From contig JBOZIK010000001.1 in NCBI GenBank assembly GCA_051453625.1, forward strand, positions 79,238,459 through 79,302,458: a stretch of DNA of 64,000 nt, given 5' to 3'. The notes beneath the pieces were generated by a model. That model had not been told where the DNA came from. It saw only the letters and a program-made list of their open reading frames with translations, and did no database searches. The stretch comes from Welwitschia mirabilis. Lineage: Eukaryota > Gnetophyta > Gnetopsida > Welwitschiales. Shown here piece after piece: positions 42,703-53,933 of this stretch (position 1 is its first letter; the number at the start of each line of letters is the position of its first letter). The position numbers were made by a program, and so were the translations under genes.

Positions 42703-42845
42703 ATCTTCTCATTTTAAATGATGTCCAAAACTTGGTAAATTTCATTAGTGTAATCTTAACTACTTAATTGAAATCAAACATTTTATTCTAGAAGAATGCA
42801 GATAATTATTAGTTACAATAATCATGATATGAACCACTTGAAATT

Positions 42846-42846
<1 letters not shown>

Positions 42847-42924
<78 letters not shown>
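42847..42924. repeat. (CA)n microsatellite
   Basis: About 39 uninterrupted CA units, the longest pure microsatellite in the window. It lies in non-coding sequence next to the 3' LTR of the pol-less copia element. The lack of interruptions suggests it is still variable in length. Confidence 0.97.
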
Positions 42925-42925
<1 letters not shown>

Positions 42926-43549
42926 CACTTGAAGAAATGGAATAAGACATATTTAAGAATCTTTTGAACAACTTGTAAAATACATAAGAATATATGATAA
43001 ATCATTGCATTTTCTATTTAAATATGCATGAAAAATGAAGTACAAAAAGTAAAAATCTCTCAATTAAAATATACTAATGATACTATGTCATACTTTGAAT
43101 TCAATTATGTGCCAATACTATATTATAAATAATGTGTTCATTGAAATGGTCAATAAATGTCAAATGGTCAATAAATGTCAAATCAAGTAGAGGGGAAAAT
43201 ATGCTATCATCATATAAAATCATTTTAATCACTAGATAATAAAAGTATAGCATATTTAAAAGTGTGCCAATGAAAGCATAATATTAAGAACAAGAAATGT
43301 ACCAAACATAAGACATGTATTAATAAGATAAAATGATAGAAACATGTTATATAACATAAATGTATGCTAAAGCATTAAGTAGAAATCATTAATAGAAATG
43401 GTGACACTCATGGATCCAATCCAAAATCTTATAATTAAGAACTGCAATCCTAATAAAGTGTTCTCAACTTGAAAGCTATAGTGCCTAACTAATTTGCCAA
43501 TGATTTCCCACATACTTCTCTAAATTTTTAGACATAGAAAAAGGTTCTA

Positions 43550-45250
43550 TTGATTGAGGATTAAATCACTTATGTAATGCTCATCTTAGCCCTCTTCATC
43601 AGTTTTGTCACTGTCATGGGTGATAGAGGTTGGCTGGGTATATGATGAGAAGGAGATGGAAGGTGAAGTATGCCTCTTCCTAGAGGGGCATTATGATGTC
43701 TTACCAGGGCCCTCAAAGATCTATCTCCTCATATATTAATATGTTCGAGGAGTGATAAAAGTCCCAAATAAACTAGTAGTGGTAATCTCTACAAAGGATG
43801 GTGGTAGCCACATAAAAGAAAGTGGTTCTACCTGAATTGGTTCTATATGGAAAGGTGGTGATGATGGTGAACACATTAGAGGTGGAGAAGGTGCATGTGA
43901 TAGTGATGGCGGATGTGTAGGATGAAAAAATGGAATCTTACAATGAACACAATAAAAGATAAGAGGTAGTAAATTTCAAATATCAAACTCTATCTTTTGC
44001 TATGCTAGCCTCTGCTGCTAAGGACATGGAGCCTAATGCTCCCCCTGCACATGTATCTCTATGAAAGTCTAGTACTCCCCTTGAGTTTGTACCTCATCTT
44101 CAAAAGACTCTTCTAAAGATTCACTGTTTTCTACCTTAATTGAGTCATAACTTATGCTAAATGAAGCTAAACATTTTGCTTCCTCTTCTTTTGATTCCTC
44201 CCATGTGGAAGCCCTCATGGATTCCTAGTTCTCTATCAGTGCCTTACATTCACTTATAGTGGATCTATGTTTTGGTAGCCTTAAAAGGTTTTTTAAATAT
44301 TGCCAAACATTTTTATGATTAATTTAATCCCTTTTTAACTAAAGAAGAGCTATGAGTAGTAGTTAAAAATTATCTCTAAATCTATGGTGTCCTCTTACTT
44401 ATACCCTTACCTGATGTCACTAGTGCTCTTCACTTTTTATTAAATTTTGCTAGTGGTTTCTTTTAATAAATAAGGTTAACCTATGGTATTAAAATATCTA
44501 CATTACTAATGATTATGCTAATAAGACAAGGATGGTCCAAGGTTTGTCCCTTACAAAATAGTGAGATGATATTCACACATAAAACAAAATCCAAATCTAT
44601 ATGAAAATAAATGAGTAAATAGTATACAATAAAAGTTTCCATGGGTTTGCAATAATTGTTGTTGCCTTCTCTAATTAAAATATTATAAAATGTTACTAAA
44701 CTAAGAATTAAGGTACCAAGTGTTATAGTCTTTCTCTTAATATTTTTAAGAAAGTTTATTCTACTATGTCCAAATAAAACATTACTTATTTGATGTTGAG
44801 ATACATTGACAATTTTAGAACTAAATATTTCTTTAAATAGATGATTATAAAACTATGGAACATTTTTGTCATCTACGCCAAGTAATGAATTTATAAAATT
44901 TAGAATAATATGTAAATTGATGCTCTAATTTGAGTTTGAAATGCAATTGTACTATCATCAATTTCATGTATAGTTGCATAGAACTCACCTATTACTAGAT
45001 TAGGAATAAGCTAAATAAGATATACTATCATTTTCTAATGAAGATTAATAAAATAACTCATGAGATGGTCTCTACACCTCTTCTAAAATCCAAGGGTTCT
45101 CTTTGTAATAATTGAGTTTCTGGACCAAGTTTTGAATATTTTTTTTTTACTACCTCATACTGGAATTGTTGTTCATATTGTGATCTTGATTGTTCTAAGG
45201 CTTGTTCCTTATCCTTGAAGGTTCCTGATATCTAGCTTCTTACCATTTTT
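43550..45250 (-). pseudogene. Env-like (plant transposon protein) ORF remnant in pol-less copia
   Basis: The minus strand carries scattered coding blocks resembling the env-like protein of SIRE-type elements (the putative plant transposon protein domain). Around 44660-44440 it reads ETFIVYYLLIYFHIDLDFVL, KGQTLDHPCLISIIIS and NLIY-KKPLAKFNKK. Downstream come an acidic stretch (ESKEEEAKCLASF, ESLEESFEDEVQ; about 44220-44090) and a proline-rich tail (FFHPTHPPSLSHAPSPPLMC; 43930-43850). Stops and frameshifts are many. In the family this protein follows pol; here it follows gag with only a spacer between. The domain call is from pattern memory. Confidence 0.55.
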
Positions 45251-45960
45251 AAAAAATAGAATTAGAAACTAATAAAACAATATGTAAAATATAAGAAACT
45301 ATGAAACAGTTCACCTATTTTAATATAAAATGTTATTCTTACCTACTATTGAGATATCTCACCAAATCAAAACTTCTAGCTAGAGAAATCTAAGAAAATG
45401 TAGCTAGGAAAATCACTTGAGAGAGACACATGTTAAGTAGGAACCTAAAAATGAGATTTGGTGGTCCTTTTTACTATCAAAAAGGGTTAAAATCATAGCT
45501 TTTGATGCATTTTTATTTTTGCAATAATATGGGCAAGATGTCTGCAAAATTCAATATGTCTAAAACATAAAAATTAAATTTCTACAAGATTAAAGATGTC
45601 TACTATTTAAAAACTTTTTAATACATTTTTTTGCTACTGAGATGTTACAAAAATTAAGATGTCTAATTTGAAAATTTAAAATAACGTACCTACCCTTCGA
45701 ATATGTCTACAAAAGTTAAGACATCTGATTCTAACGCATCTAGAAACTTTAAGATGTCTTTACCAGAGACATTACATAACTGAATATGTATGTAATAAAG
45801 TTTTCAAATTTTTGAAAAATAAATACAACTATTATAATCATAAGAATAATACTTTATGAAGCTAAATATCATAAACATGATTTAACTTTAGCTACACAAA
45901 CTACATCTAAATCATAATTTCAAATAATAAGATAAATGTAGTAGATTTGAGATATTAAGG
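45250..45960 (-). other. Spacer with repeated AGACATCTT-type motif
   Basis: Non-coding sequence between gag and the env-like region. The 8-bp motif AGACATCT/AGATGTCT (its own near-complement) recurs about eight times around 45540-45770. The same motif recurs in the LTRs of this element (for example 36110-36240 and 48850-49260). Confidence 0.6.
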
Positions 45961-45989
45961 ATGTTACCTATTTGCTTACTTGATTGGAC

Positions 45990-47888
45990 AAGGCCCAATC
46001 TCTAAGTGCCTGTATGAATTAGTATATCCTTCAGTGCCTTAATATTTTACAATCTTTTTACCAAATATATCATTATTGCATTGAGTTGTAATATCATTGT
46101 TGTGCCTTAAGTACTTGTTAGCAATATCCCAAGTATGCTTCATCTCAGTCCTAAGGTCTAATTTTACTTTTGATATACAAACTTTCCATGGTCTGTTCTA
46201 CATAAAATGATGTACCAATCTACCATGCCTCTTAACATTATTAGTGTAATATGTGTCTTTAAATTTTACTAGACAACTATACTAATAGTGGCCTCTATTA
46301 TGATAATAGTAGCAAATGATGTTATTTGTATATGTTAAATGCTTATACCTTTATTTATAATTCCACCTTTTGAATAGAGGAGCCAAAGGGTCAATTGTAG
46401 CTTCATTGTGTTTCAAGCCACTCTTGTCATTTGGATTTCTACTTTTTTCAAGTATGATATTCAAAGTTTGCTTCCCTTACATAAATCTTTCAATGATTTT
46501 ATTTGAATCTAAAAGCTCCTAACTTATATTCTCTAATTCACACATTAGACTAACAACCTTATCTTTAAGGGCCAAGTTTTTAGAGGATAAAATTTTGTAA
46601 GCACCTTTTTCTTATTCTAATACTTCTTCACAAGTATAAAGTAGCATTTTCATTTTAGTGCATAATTTTTGTAAATTAATAAATTCTTCAAAAATTGCAA
46701 TATACTTCTCTTCAATACTCATACTTAAATCATTTTTGCTATCTGAATTATACTCTTCTTCAAACTCATCTTCTTCTTCTTAAAGATGTGCAATCACCAT
46801 GTATGATGGATGTGCTTTCTCATTATTAGATGCTTCTTATTTCATTGCTTCTTCATCATCATCCCATCCTATAAAGAATGATTTTTTTTTTCCTTGGCTC
46901 TTTTTTTCATTCTTTATTCCAAAACCTGTCAGTACTAGGGCATTCCAAGGTTGTATGATCTTATCCTTCATGTACCAACATTCTATTTTTAAAATATTAG
47001 AAAAAGAAACATTATTTGAACATTTATCTTTTAACTTATCTTTGGCTGACAAACTAGGTGTTTTTCTGGAGTTTTCCTTTTTATTATATTTTGGTGCTAG
47101 AAGTCTCTTAACTTTTTTCATAATAAAAGCAAGCTCCTCATCAGAGCCATATTATTCTTGTTATTCTTTCACCTTTTCCTTTGATTTATAATTTATGATT
47201 TGGCTTTCATTAAGTGTAATGGGTTTTTATTTCAAAGCTCCATCTTAAATGAGATTCATTTCATATGTTGTAAGAGCACTTTATATCTCTTCTATCTTCA
47301 TTATATTAAAGTCTCTAGGTTCTTCTATAGTTTGGTCTTTGGCTTGCAATCAAGGGTTAGTGATCTAATAACCTTGTAAATTACCTTTACTTTTAAAATA
47401 GCTTTTCCAATATCACATATTGCATTTATAATGTTTTAAACTCTAGTAAAGTACTCATGAACCTTTTCTTCATGGTTTATTTTAAGATTTTTGAATTAGT
47501 TTGTCCAAACTAGAAGCTTAAATTGTTTCATAATAGATGTTTCTTCATATGTTCTAACTAGGAAATTCCAAGTTTCTAATGTCATCTTGTAACTTGTAAT
47601 TCTATTGAACTCTTCTATAGATAAAGTATAATAAAGTGCATTCTTTGCTTTGAAGTCATATATGAAAGTATATTTTTCTTCATTTATCTAATATTTTCTT
47701 TTCTTGATCTAAGTAATGGTATTACTTATAGCATTTGTAACATTATCCACAATATTTGAGTATCCTTCTTTTATGGTCTACCATACTTAAAACTCAAAAG
47801 ACTATAAGTACAGCCACATACTCATCTTCCAATACGCATAATTTATCCCATCAAAGAGTGGAGGAATAATGTATGGAATCCCTTCCAT
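45990..47888 (-). pseudogene. SIRE/Maximus-type gag pseudogene
   Basis: Minus-strand gag from the ATG at 47888 (MEGIPYIIPPLFDGINYAYW). The N-terminal part has the PFFDGTNYAYWK-RM--YL pattern, then NALYYTLSIEEFNRI, TLETWNFLVRTYEE and VIRSLT (gag/UBN2 core). The C-terminal half (47121-46300) is one frame with a lysine-rich segment, acidic runs (EEEDEFEEEYNSDS), coiled-coil-like heptads, an IIERFM-GKQTLNIILEKS motif matching the family's TKG--NLN-LLGSQ, and a zinc-knuckle remnant CYYYHNRGHY-YSC near 46320. The first Cys pair spacing is damaged. It has about 5-8 stops, nearly all TAA or TAG. Confidence 0.82.
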
Positions 47889-47926
47889 TTTTCACTGAAG
47901 AAAGTTACTTATTTTCATGAGTACCT

Positions 47927-47938
47927 ACTTTGATACTA
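47927..47938 (-). promoter_or_regulatory. Primer binding site (tRNA-iMet type, decayed)
   Basis: The minus strand reads TAGTATCAAAGT next to the 5' LTR border, against the consensus TGGTATCAGAGC. Confidence 0.65.
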
Positions 47939-47940
47939 CT

Positions 47941-49437
47941 TGAGGATTGATTAGACTCAGAGGAAAGGGATGAATGAGTTCCACCAAATAAAATTTATAC
48001 TAATAATAAAATGAAATGCATAATAATAATACACCTTACTGAGATAACATGGTTTTTGAACTTGGGTATGTCTACACATAGAGGATAGCTTCTACTCACA
48101 TCTCTAGATATTTTTGACCTGCAAGAAATAGTGGTTTTTTAGCACACTATTAATTTTAGAATAAATAGGAGTCTTCTTGTAAGGAAGCACTTTCTCTTCG
48201 TCAATGAAATAATGGTTTTGATAGGTGCATCATGAATCTTCATAATAATCAAAGTCTCCTTATAAGCCAGCACTCTCTCCCCTACAAGAGAATAATGGTT
48301 TTCTAGCTCATCAATAATCTTAAATCAAATAAGTACCTAAAAGCATAATATCAAATGCACACCCCTATAAGAATTGCCTTATAAGATTTTTGATATTCAA
48401 AAAATTGGACTTTATAAAAATATTTAATAATGAGATTATTCATAAATAAAAAATACAACACAAAAAATCTCAAAGATATTGCTTTAATAAAGATTTAAGC
48501 TCCTTGATGTTGTTGTGATCAATTTAAGTATGAATGAAAAATGACAGTAATAAAGATCCAAGAGAGAATGATGTTAGCCATGGTAGCTCCTTACTAATAA
48601 ATCCTTTGATTTCCTTGTATAAAGTTTCCTTCACTCATGTATTTGAAGATATATATAATTATTTAATTCAATGAAGTATCAAAAGTTCTTCTTAGACTTA
48701 TGACATTAAGGCTTTATAAGGTTGAAGAAGATCTAGCCATTTAAGCTTGAAAGATAGTCATTTGATTCTATAAGTATCATGTATTGAATAGCTAATGTCT
48801 ATGCTTTATGCATGTAACTTTGGTTTTAATCAATGTGAGATTTGGTCTAAGACATCTTTAATTTTGTAGATATCTTCACTCTAGATGTCTTCACTTTTAT
48901 ATATGTCTCTAGTTAACTTATCTAGATTTTGATGAATTTTGGTTTATAGTATTCTTAGACCTTTAAGATTATGAATTCATGATGTATAAGTTCATAGCTC
49001 ATATAAAATGTAAGATATTAGTCAAAAACCAAATTGACTCTAAGATATTAGTCAAAAACCAAATTGACTCTATTACCTATTTTAGCTTAGTATAAAGGTC
49101 TTCAAATATGTAGAGGTCTTCATCTACATCAAGTTCAACGTTTAGCCTAGTTGTCTTGAATGCAGTAGTCATATTTTAGCCTATGATTTAAAATTTAGCA
49201 TATACGAGATGTCTTCAATTTTATTGATATCTTTACTCAATATGTCTTCAATTTCTTAGACATCTTCAAATAATTGATTTTGGAGTTTTAGCATTTGATC
49301 CTTTTCATGAAATATTATCTTTAAAGATCCATCATGATTTAGTACCTATTAAGTTCTAATGTACTTGTAATAACCTATCTACATAATAACACAAAAATGT
49401 TTGATAAGTGAAATGATCAAAACTACATTTACCAATA
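47941..49437 (-). repeat. 5' LTR of pol-less copia element (1497 bp)
   Basis: Starts TGAGGATTGATT and ends TACCAATA. It contains a perfect 30-bp tandem duplication (49011-49070, unit TAAGATATTAGTCAAAAACC... ) and several AGATGTCT/AGACATCT motifs. Its partner is at 34612-36347 plus 42608-42702. Confidence 0.87.
49011..49070. repeat. 30-bp perfect tandem duplication
   Basis: Two identical adjacent units at 49011-49040 and 49041-49070 inside the 5' LTR of the pol-less copia. The matching region of the partner LTR is hidden in the 808-N gap. Confidence 0.9.
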
Positions 49438-49442
49438 ATCCT
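49438..49442. repeat. Target-site duplication ATCCT (right)
   Basis: Pairs with ATCTT at 34607-34611. Confidence 0.62.
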
Positions 49443-51150
49443 ATTTTTACAATATTAAAATTTATCAAATTAATGTAAAAAGTACTTTCTAGAATGGAAT
49501 GTTAAATGAACTTGTGTTTATAGAACAACACCTAGTTATAAAGAACTAGGGTATCCTCATCATGTCTATAGATTAAAAGGTACTATATGGACTCAAACAA
49601 GCATCAAGATCATGATATCAAAAACTAAACTTCTTCTTTTTAGTACATGATTTTATTAAAGGTAAAATAAATAAGACTTTGTTTATTAAAAAATTCAGTT
49701 CTAATTTTTTACTTGCACAAATGTATGTTGATAATATTATCTTTGGAGTAATTATGGAATTTATCTCTTATAAAATTATCAAACTCATAACTAATCATTT
49801 TGAAATAAGTCATCTTAGTGAGCTAGGTTTATAGGTTAAGTAAAGAGTAGTAATGAGTAGATGATGTATTTTTATCTAACAAGACTTTACAAGTAAACTT
49901 ATAAAGAAATTTGGACTAAAGAATTATAAACTAACATCTTCATCAATGAGGAACAATGAAAAAATAGATGCTAATCAAAATGGTAAGAATGTGGATGTCA
50001 AGTTGTATAAAATCATGATTGAAAATCTACTTTACCTAGTAGCAGGTAGGTCTAACATGACATTTTCAGTAAGATTATATACTAGATATCAATCCAAATT
50101 TAAAGAATCTTATCTTAAAACTATAAAGTCCTTTGTAGGTATGTAAAAGGCACTCTAAAATATAGTATTTGATTTTTTTAGAATACTAAATTAGCTTATC
50201 TTCCTTTTGTAATGCTAATTAGGCTAGTTCTAGGCATGATAGGAAGAATACAAGTGTTATTATTATTTTCTAAGAACATGTTTAATTAGTTAAACATCTA
50301 AGAAATAAATGTTCATTGTGTTATCCACTACTAAAGCTAAATATTTAGCTACTAGTAATTGTGTATCTCAAGTATTATGGATTCATCATGCTTTATAAGA
50401 TTTTAACATTTATGAATTTAATATCTTAATTTTATTGATTGTTATGATTCATANNNNNNNNNNNNNNNNNNNNNNNNNNNNNNNNNNNNNNNNNNNNNNN
50501 NNNNNNNNNNNNNNNNNNNNNNNNNNNNNNNNNNNNNNNNNNNNNNNNNNNNNNNNNNNNNNNNNNNNNNNNNNNNNNNNNNNNNNNNNNNNNNNNNNNN
50601 NNNNNNNNNNNNNNNNNNNNNNNNNNNNNNNNNNNNNNNNNNNNNNNNNNNNNNNNNNNNNNNNNNNNNNNNNNNNNNNNNNNNNNNNNNNNNNNNNNNN
50701 NNNNNNNNNNNNNNNNNNNNNNNNNNNNNNNNNNNNNNNNNNNNNNNNNNNNNNNNNNNNNNNNNNNNNNNNNNNNNNNNNNNNNNNNNNNNNNNNNNNN
50801 NNNNNNNNNNNNNNNNNNNNNNNNNNNNNNNNNNNNNNNNNNNNNNNNNNNNNNNNNNNNNNNNNNNNNNNNNNNNNNNNNNNNNNNNNNNNNNNNNNNN
50901 NNNNNNNNNNNNNNNNNNNNNNNNNNNNNNNNNNNNNNNNNNNNNNNNNNNNNNNNNNNNNNNNNNNNNNNNNNNNNNNNNNNATTTAAGAATTAAACAT
51001 ACATCATTTCATTAGATATCATGTTAATTCTAAACATATTAGGCTTTAATATGTACCTATCAATCATCAACTAATTGATATTCTAATCAAACCCCTTTTA
51101 CAAGACCATTTTACTTCTCTTTCCAAATCCTTAAATATTGATCTTTGTCC
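49443..51150 (+). pseudogene. Host SIRE/Maximus-like copia: RT and RNase H
   Basis: The host pol resumes after the insertion. In plus-strand order: NIKIYQINVKSTF, NGMLNELVFIEQH (49455-49550), VLYGLKQASRS-YQKLNFF, INKTLFIKKF, MYVDNIIFGV (the catalytic YVDD is YVDN at 49724-49735), FTSKLIKKFGLKNYK, DVKLYKIMIENLLYLVAGRS (49995-50055), a FSVRLYTRYQSKFKESYLK stretch and TTKAKYLATSNCVSQVLWIH (50320-50390). After the N gap (50454-50983) comes RIKHTSFH, then a LIDILIKPLLQDHFTSL-type end of RNase H (50990-51130). These are SIRE/Maximus-type RT signatures. Many stops; the second catalytic Asp is lost by G-to-A. Confidence 0.88.
50454..50983. other. Assembly gap (530 N)
   Basis: N run inside the host RNase H domain. 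About 100-200 bp would suffice to join the flanking RNase H motifs, so it is probably over-sized or hides an insertion. Confidence 0.98.
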
Positions 51151-52150
51151 TTAGCCTTTTCTTCTTATTCTTATCTTTTCTCTTCAACTTATTTTTTTCT
51201 TTTAAGTTTTTATAATTCTTTTTACAATTTGAATTCTTTCCTATTTTAAGTTTTTAAGTTTTTTTACCCAAGAAGGATTGACCTCTTAGTGTAAATGATT
51301 AACCTCTATGGGTGACCTATGAGGTTGACTAAATTAGTCTCTATCCGTTCTTAGGTTCTATATAGTTAACCCACTATTATAAGAAATTGAATGTTGATAG
51401 ATAACTGACTGTTATTTTTGTAGAGTTGATTACCCTTGAATAAGTCTTTTTAAATTATTCTTACTATAGTTAACTATCTAACTATGAAAGTCAACTAGCT
51501 AATGTGTAAACTATGCACTTCTTTAAATTCTAACATGGATTATCATTTATTACCTTAATCTCTATAGGTTGTGTGAATTTCTTGACTTTCTTCAAATTTC
51601 AAAAACTTTCTTCATTAAATTTTTAAACTTCAAAGGATCTCTTAGTAATCTTTAGTAAATTTCTTATACATTTTTCCAACTTTTAACAAGTATGGTGTAA
51701 ACATTTTAATAATTTATCATTTACTTGATCTTTTTCCCCTAGCTTATGTATTTTTCTCTATTTTATCTTAAGTTTTATTTTTTCTTATCATTTTAGCTTA
51801 AGATTTTCTAGATGTAATTTATTTTTTCATTATTTCAATGGTTTTTAGCTCCTATCTAAAATTTTACCATTATTTAATTGATTATTAATTGTATTCATAA
51901 TTTCTTTTAAAGGTATTGACTACTTAAACTACACCAAATCTTTATTTTTTTGTGTGATATATTCATATGATTGTTTACCTATTAAAAATTTATCTCTACT
52001 TCATTCACTTAAAATTATCATTTTGATGAATGTTTGACATTTCATATTATATTAATTTATGTTAACAATTATGTCAATTGTATATTTTCTCTTGTGCTTA
52101 AATATCGAACTTGTTATTTCCATTTAGCGTTCATGCACTTCTTTTTTTGT
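51150..52150. other. Spacer between host pol and env-like ORF
   Basis: T-rich, non-coding. Around 51270-51460 it holds several GTTGACTA, GATTAACC and GTTAACCC-type short motifs, also seen in the host LTR near 62760-62950. I see no gene. Confidence 0.5.
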
Positions 52151-53566
52151 TTTAATTCTAATAGTATGCTTTAATACAAATGGCTTTCATGCCTTTTTTT
52201 ACTATCAAGGACAAGGAGGTTAAGGCTTTCATATTCAAATAAATTGATTTATTTATTTGGAGAAATAGACAGGCTAAACTATGATTTGATACAAATTTCA
52301 AATCAAAGACTGTCCTCAAAGAGAGGGAAATTCAAGTTTCTACATGTAAATCCCTTAATCTTATAGTTGAGTAGATATTTTAGTATTAAGAGTGCAAGTC
52401 ATTACTTACCCCCTACCCAAAGGTAATTTCACAGGTATTTGAACGTTTCTATGCAAATGTAGAAATCATCTCCATTAGAGACTCATTTGTCTAGACTATG
52501 ATCTCTAGAGTAAACTTTAGGGTGACTTTAGGTACCATCACATGAGTAGTTCACATACCTAGAGAAGGTGTTTTAGACTTGCCTTTCATAGGATTTGATT
52601 ACACATAATGTTTTTAGTATGCTTTAAACCTATGTAGTGTAGAGCTTAATTAGGAATCCTCTACTACATTTAGAGTCAAACATTTGACTACCCTCTATTA
52701 TGTTTTGCACTTGATCTTAGAATACATTCTTCTATTTCTTGGTGGTTATAGGGATGATGTTACTCTTTATAAACTCTAGTTTCTAAAGTAGCTATACTCA
52801 TAGTATAAGATAAATGCACCAATGATCATTTTTAAATTTCTTATGCACACTATACAGTATGAGAATAGAAGTCTGAGATATAGTAGTTTGACTATGGAAT
52901 TGTGCCATTATTTCTACATTCCTTTATCATAGCATAACTTAACCATTTTAAAATCTTCATAGCCTCTTAATTACTTTACGTTAGCATGATTTTCATCTTT
53001 AAAGTTGGTCCTATTCTAAGATCTTCTTGTTGTAGATGTATAGATCCTTCACATGCTTCTATAGTAGGCTTTTACTTCTATGCTACCTACTCTAGAGAAC
53101 TTATAGATCCTATGATGGATCTCTTTACTTCTTTGCATGTAAGAATGTATAAGCAAGATGAGTCTCAATAGTAGATGATGTATTTTTAGAGGATTTGATG
53201 GGGGCATACCATGTACCTAAGACATTTTGACCTTATTCTCATTTACCCTCTTACTTACTGATACCATCACCTATTTCTTTTCCAAACTATCTAGTGTTGG
53301 AGATCAAACTAGAGAAGGAGGAAGAGGAGAATATAGAGGATTCCATAGAGGATGAGACAAAGAAGAAACCAAAGGAAGAGAAAAGTAAGTAACAATTAGC
53401 AGAGCAATTCAATGAGGATGATGATAAGAAGTCTAAGAAGAAAGAGCACTCAGAGAAGGAAGAGGAAGAGGAATATAAGAAGGAATCTTCATCACCTCCC
53501 AAGAGAAGTGAGGCCTCACTAGAGCCATTTTTACCTACTTCTATACAAGAGGTATCTTCATTTTAA
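52150..53566 (+). pseudogene. Env-like ORF of host SIRE/Maximus-type copia
   Basis: After pol, the plus strand carries the third ORF typical of SIRE-type elements. One frame (from about 52400) reads PKVISQVFERFYANVEIISI, a stop, then MISRVNFRVTLGTIT, VVHIPREGVLDLPFIGFDYT and YVLHLILEYILLFL. This resembles the putative plant transposon protein domain (the Y--LV--FY-N------...V-G--I----). A second open piece is at 52986-53171, and the C-terminus (53260-53566) is strongly charged: KLEKEEEENIEDSIEDETKK, then KKSKKKEHSEKEEEEEYKKE, ending at the stop at 53564-53566. At least two frame changes occur. Its role in the family is uncertain; an envelope function is only a proposal. Confidence 0.72.
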
Positions 53567-53855
53567 TGATGAATTTAAGCATCCTTTCAGTACTTGCATC
53601 ATAGGTTCTGGTCTATTGATTTTTCTACTCCTTAGAAGTTTTATTCATAGATGCTTATTTAATTCTCAACCATTATATTAGCTCAACCTTCATCTAGAGG
53701 GTCCTTTTAGGGTGTTATTAGCCATGTCTATTTTCACCACACCTCTTTAATGAGTGATTTATATTAGTATTTGATATACTATTCTTTACTTTTTTATTAA
53801 TATTTATATTTTTCTCTCTTATGCTAGTGTTTTGTATATCCCTTATCATTATGAT

Positions 53856-53868
53856 AAAGGGGAGAGAA
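53856..53868 (+). promoter_or_regulatory. Polypurine tract of host copia element
   Basis: AAAGGGGAGAGAA, about 290 bp after the env-like stop. It resembles the AAAGGGGGAGA tract of SIRE-type elements. The LTR probably starts at TGTATTATAG (53879). Confidence 0.65.
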
Positions 53869-53878
53869 TATATATACT

Positions 53879-53933
53879 TGTATTATAGCTATGTTAAAAT
53901 GTTTTATTTTCTACATGTACATGGAGATAATAG
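53879..53933 (+). repeat. Host copia 3' LTR, first 55 bp
   Basis: Begins TGTATTATAGC after the polypurine tract and is interrupted at 53933 by another copia element. It continues at 62188. The start is inferred from the tract position. Confidence 0.5.
53929..53933. repeat. Target-site duplication AATAG (left)
   Basis: Exact match to 62183-62187. Confidence 0.88.

Larger units (their letters stand above)
34612..49437 (-). mobile_element. SIRE-related copia element lacking pol (gag + env-like), with nested copia
   Basis: Minus-strand element. It has a 3' LTR (34612-36347 plus 42608-42702, split by the nested copia), an env-like region (about 43550-45250), a pol-free spacer (45250-45960), gag (46000-47888), PBS (47927-47938) and a 5' LTR (47941-49437). 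It is inserted in the RT of the host copia element with an ATCTT/ATCCT duplication. LTR borders read TGAG...CCAACA, with CCAATA in the right copy. I looked for integrase, RT and RNase H motifs on the minus strand between gag and the env-like region and saw none, so the element would have been non-autonomous. Confidence 0.82.

Noticed and set aside
46799-47191. A 130-codon plus-strand frame with a hydrophobic, membrane-like peptide
   Set aside because: It is the reverse complement of the lysine- and glutamate-rich part of the minus-strand gag, which has clear family motifs. The hydrophobicity is a mirror effect of AAA/GAA codons.
50435-50989. Apparent 184-codon ORF
   Set aside because: Almost entirely N.
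53287-53502. A serine-rich minus-strand frame
   Set aside because: Mirror of the charged C-terminus of the plus-strand env-like ORF.
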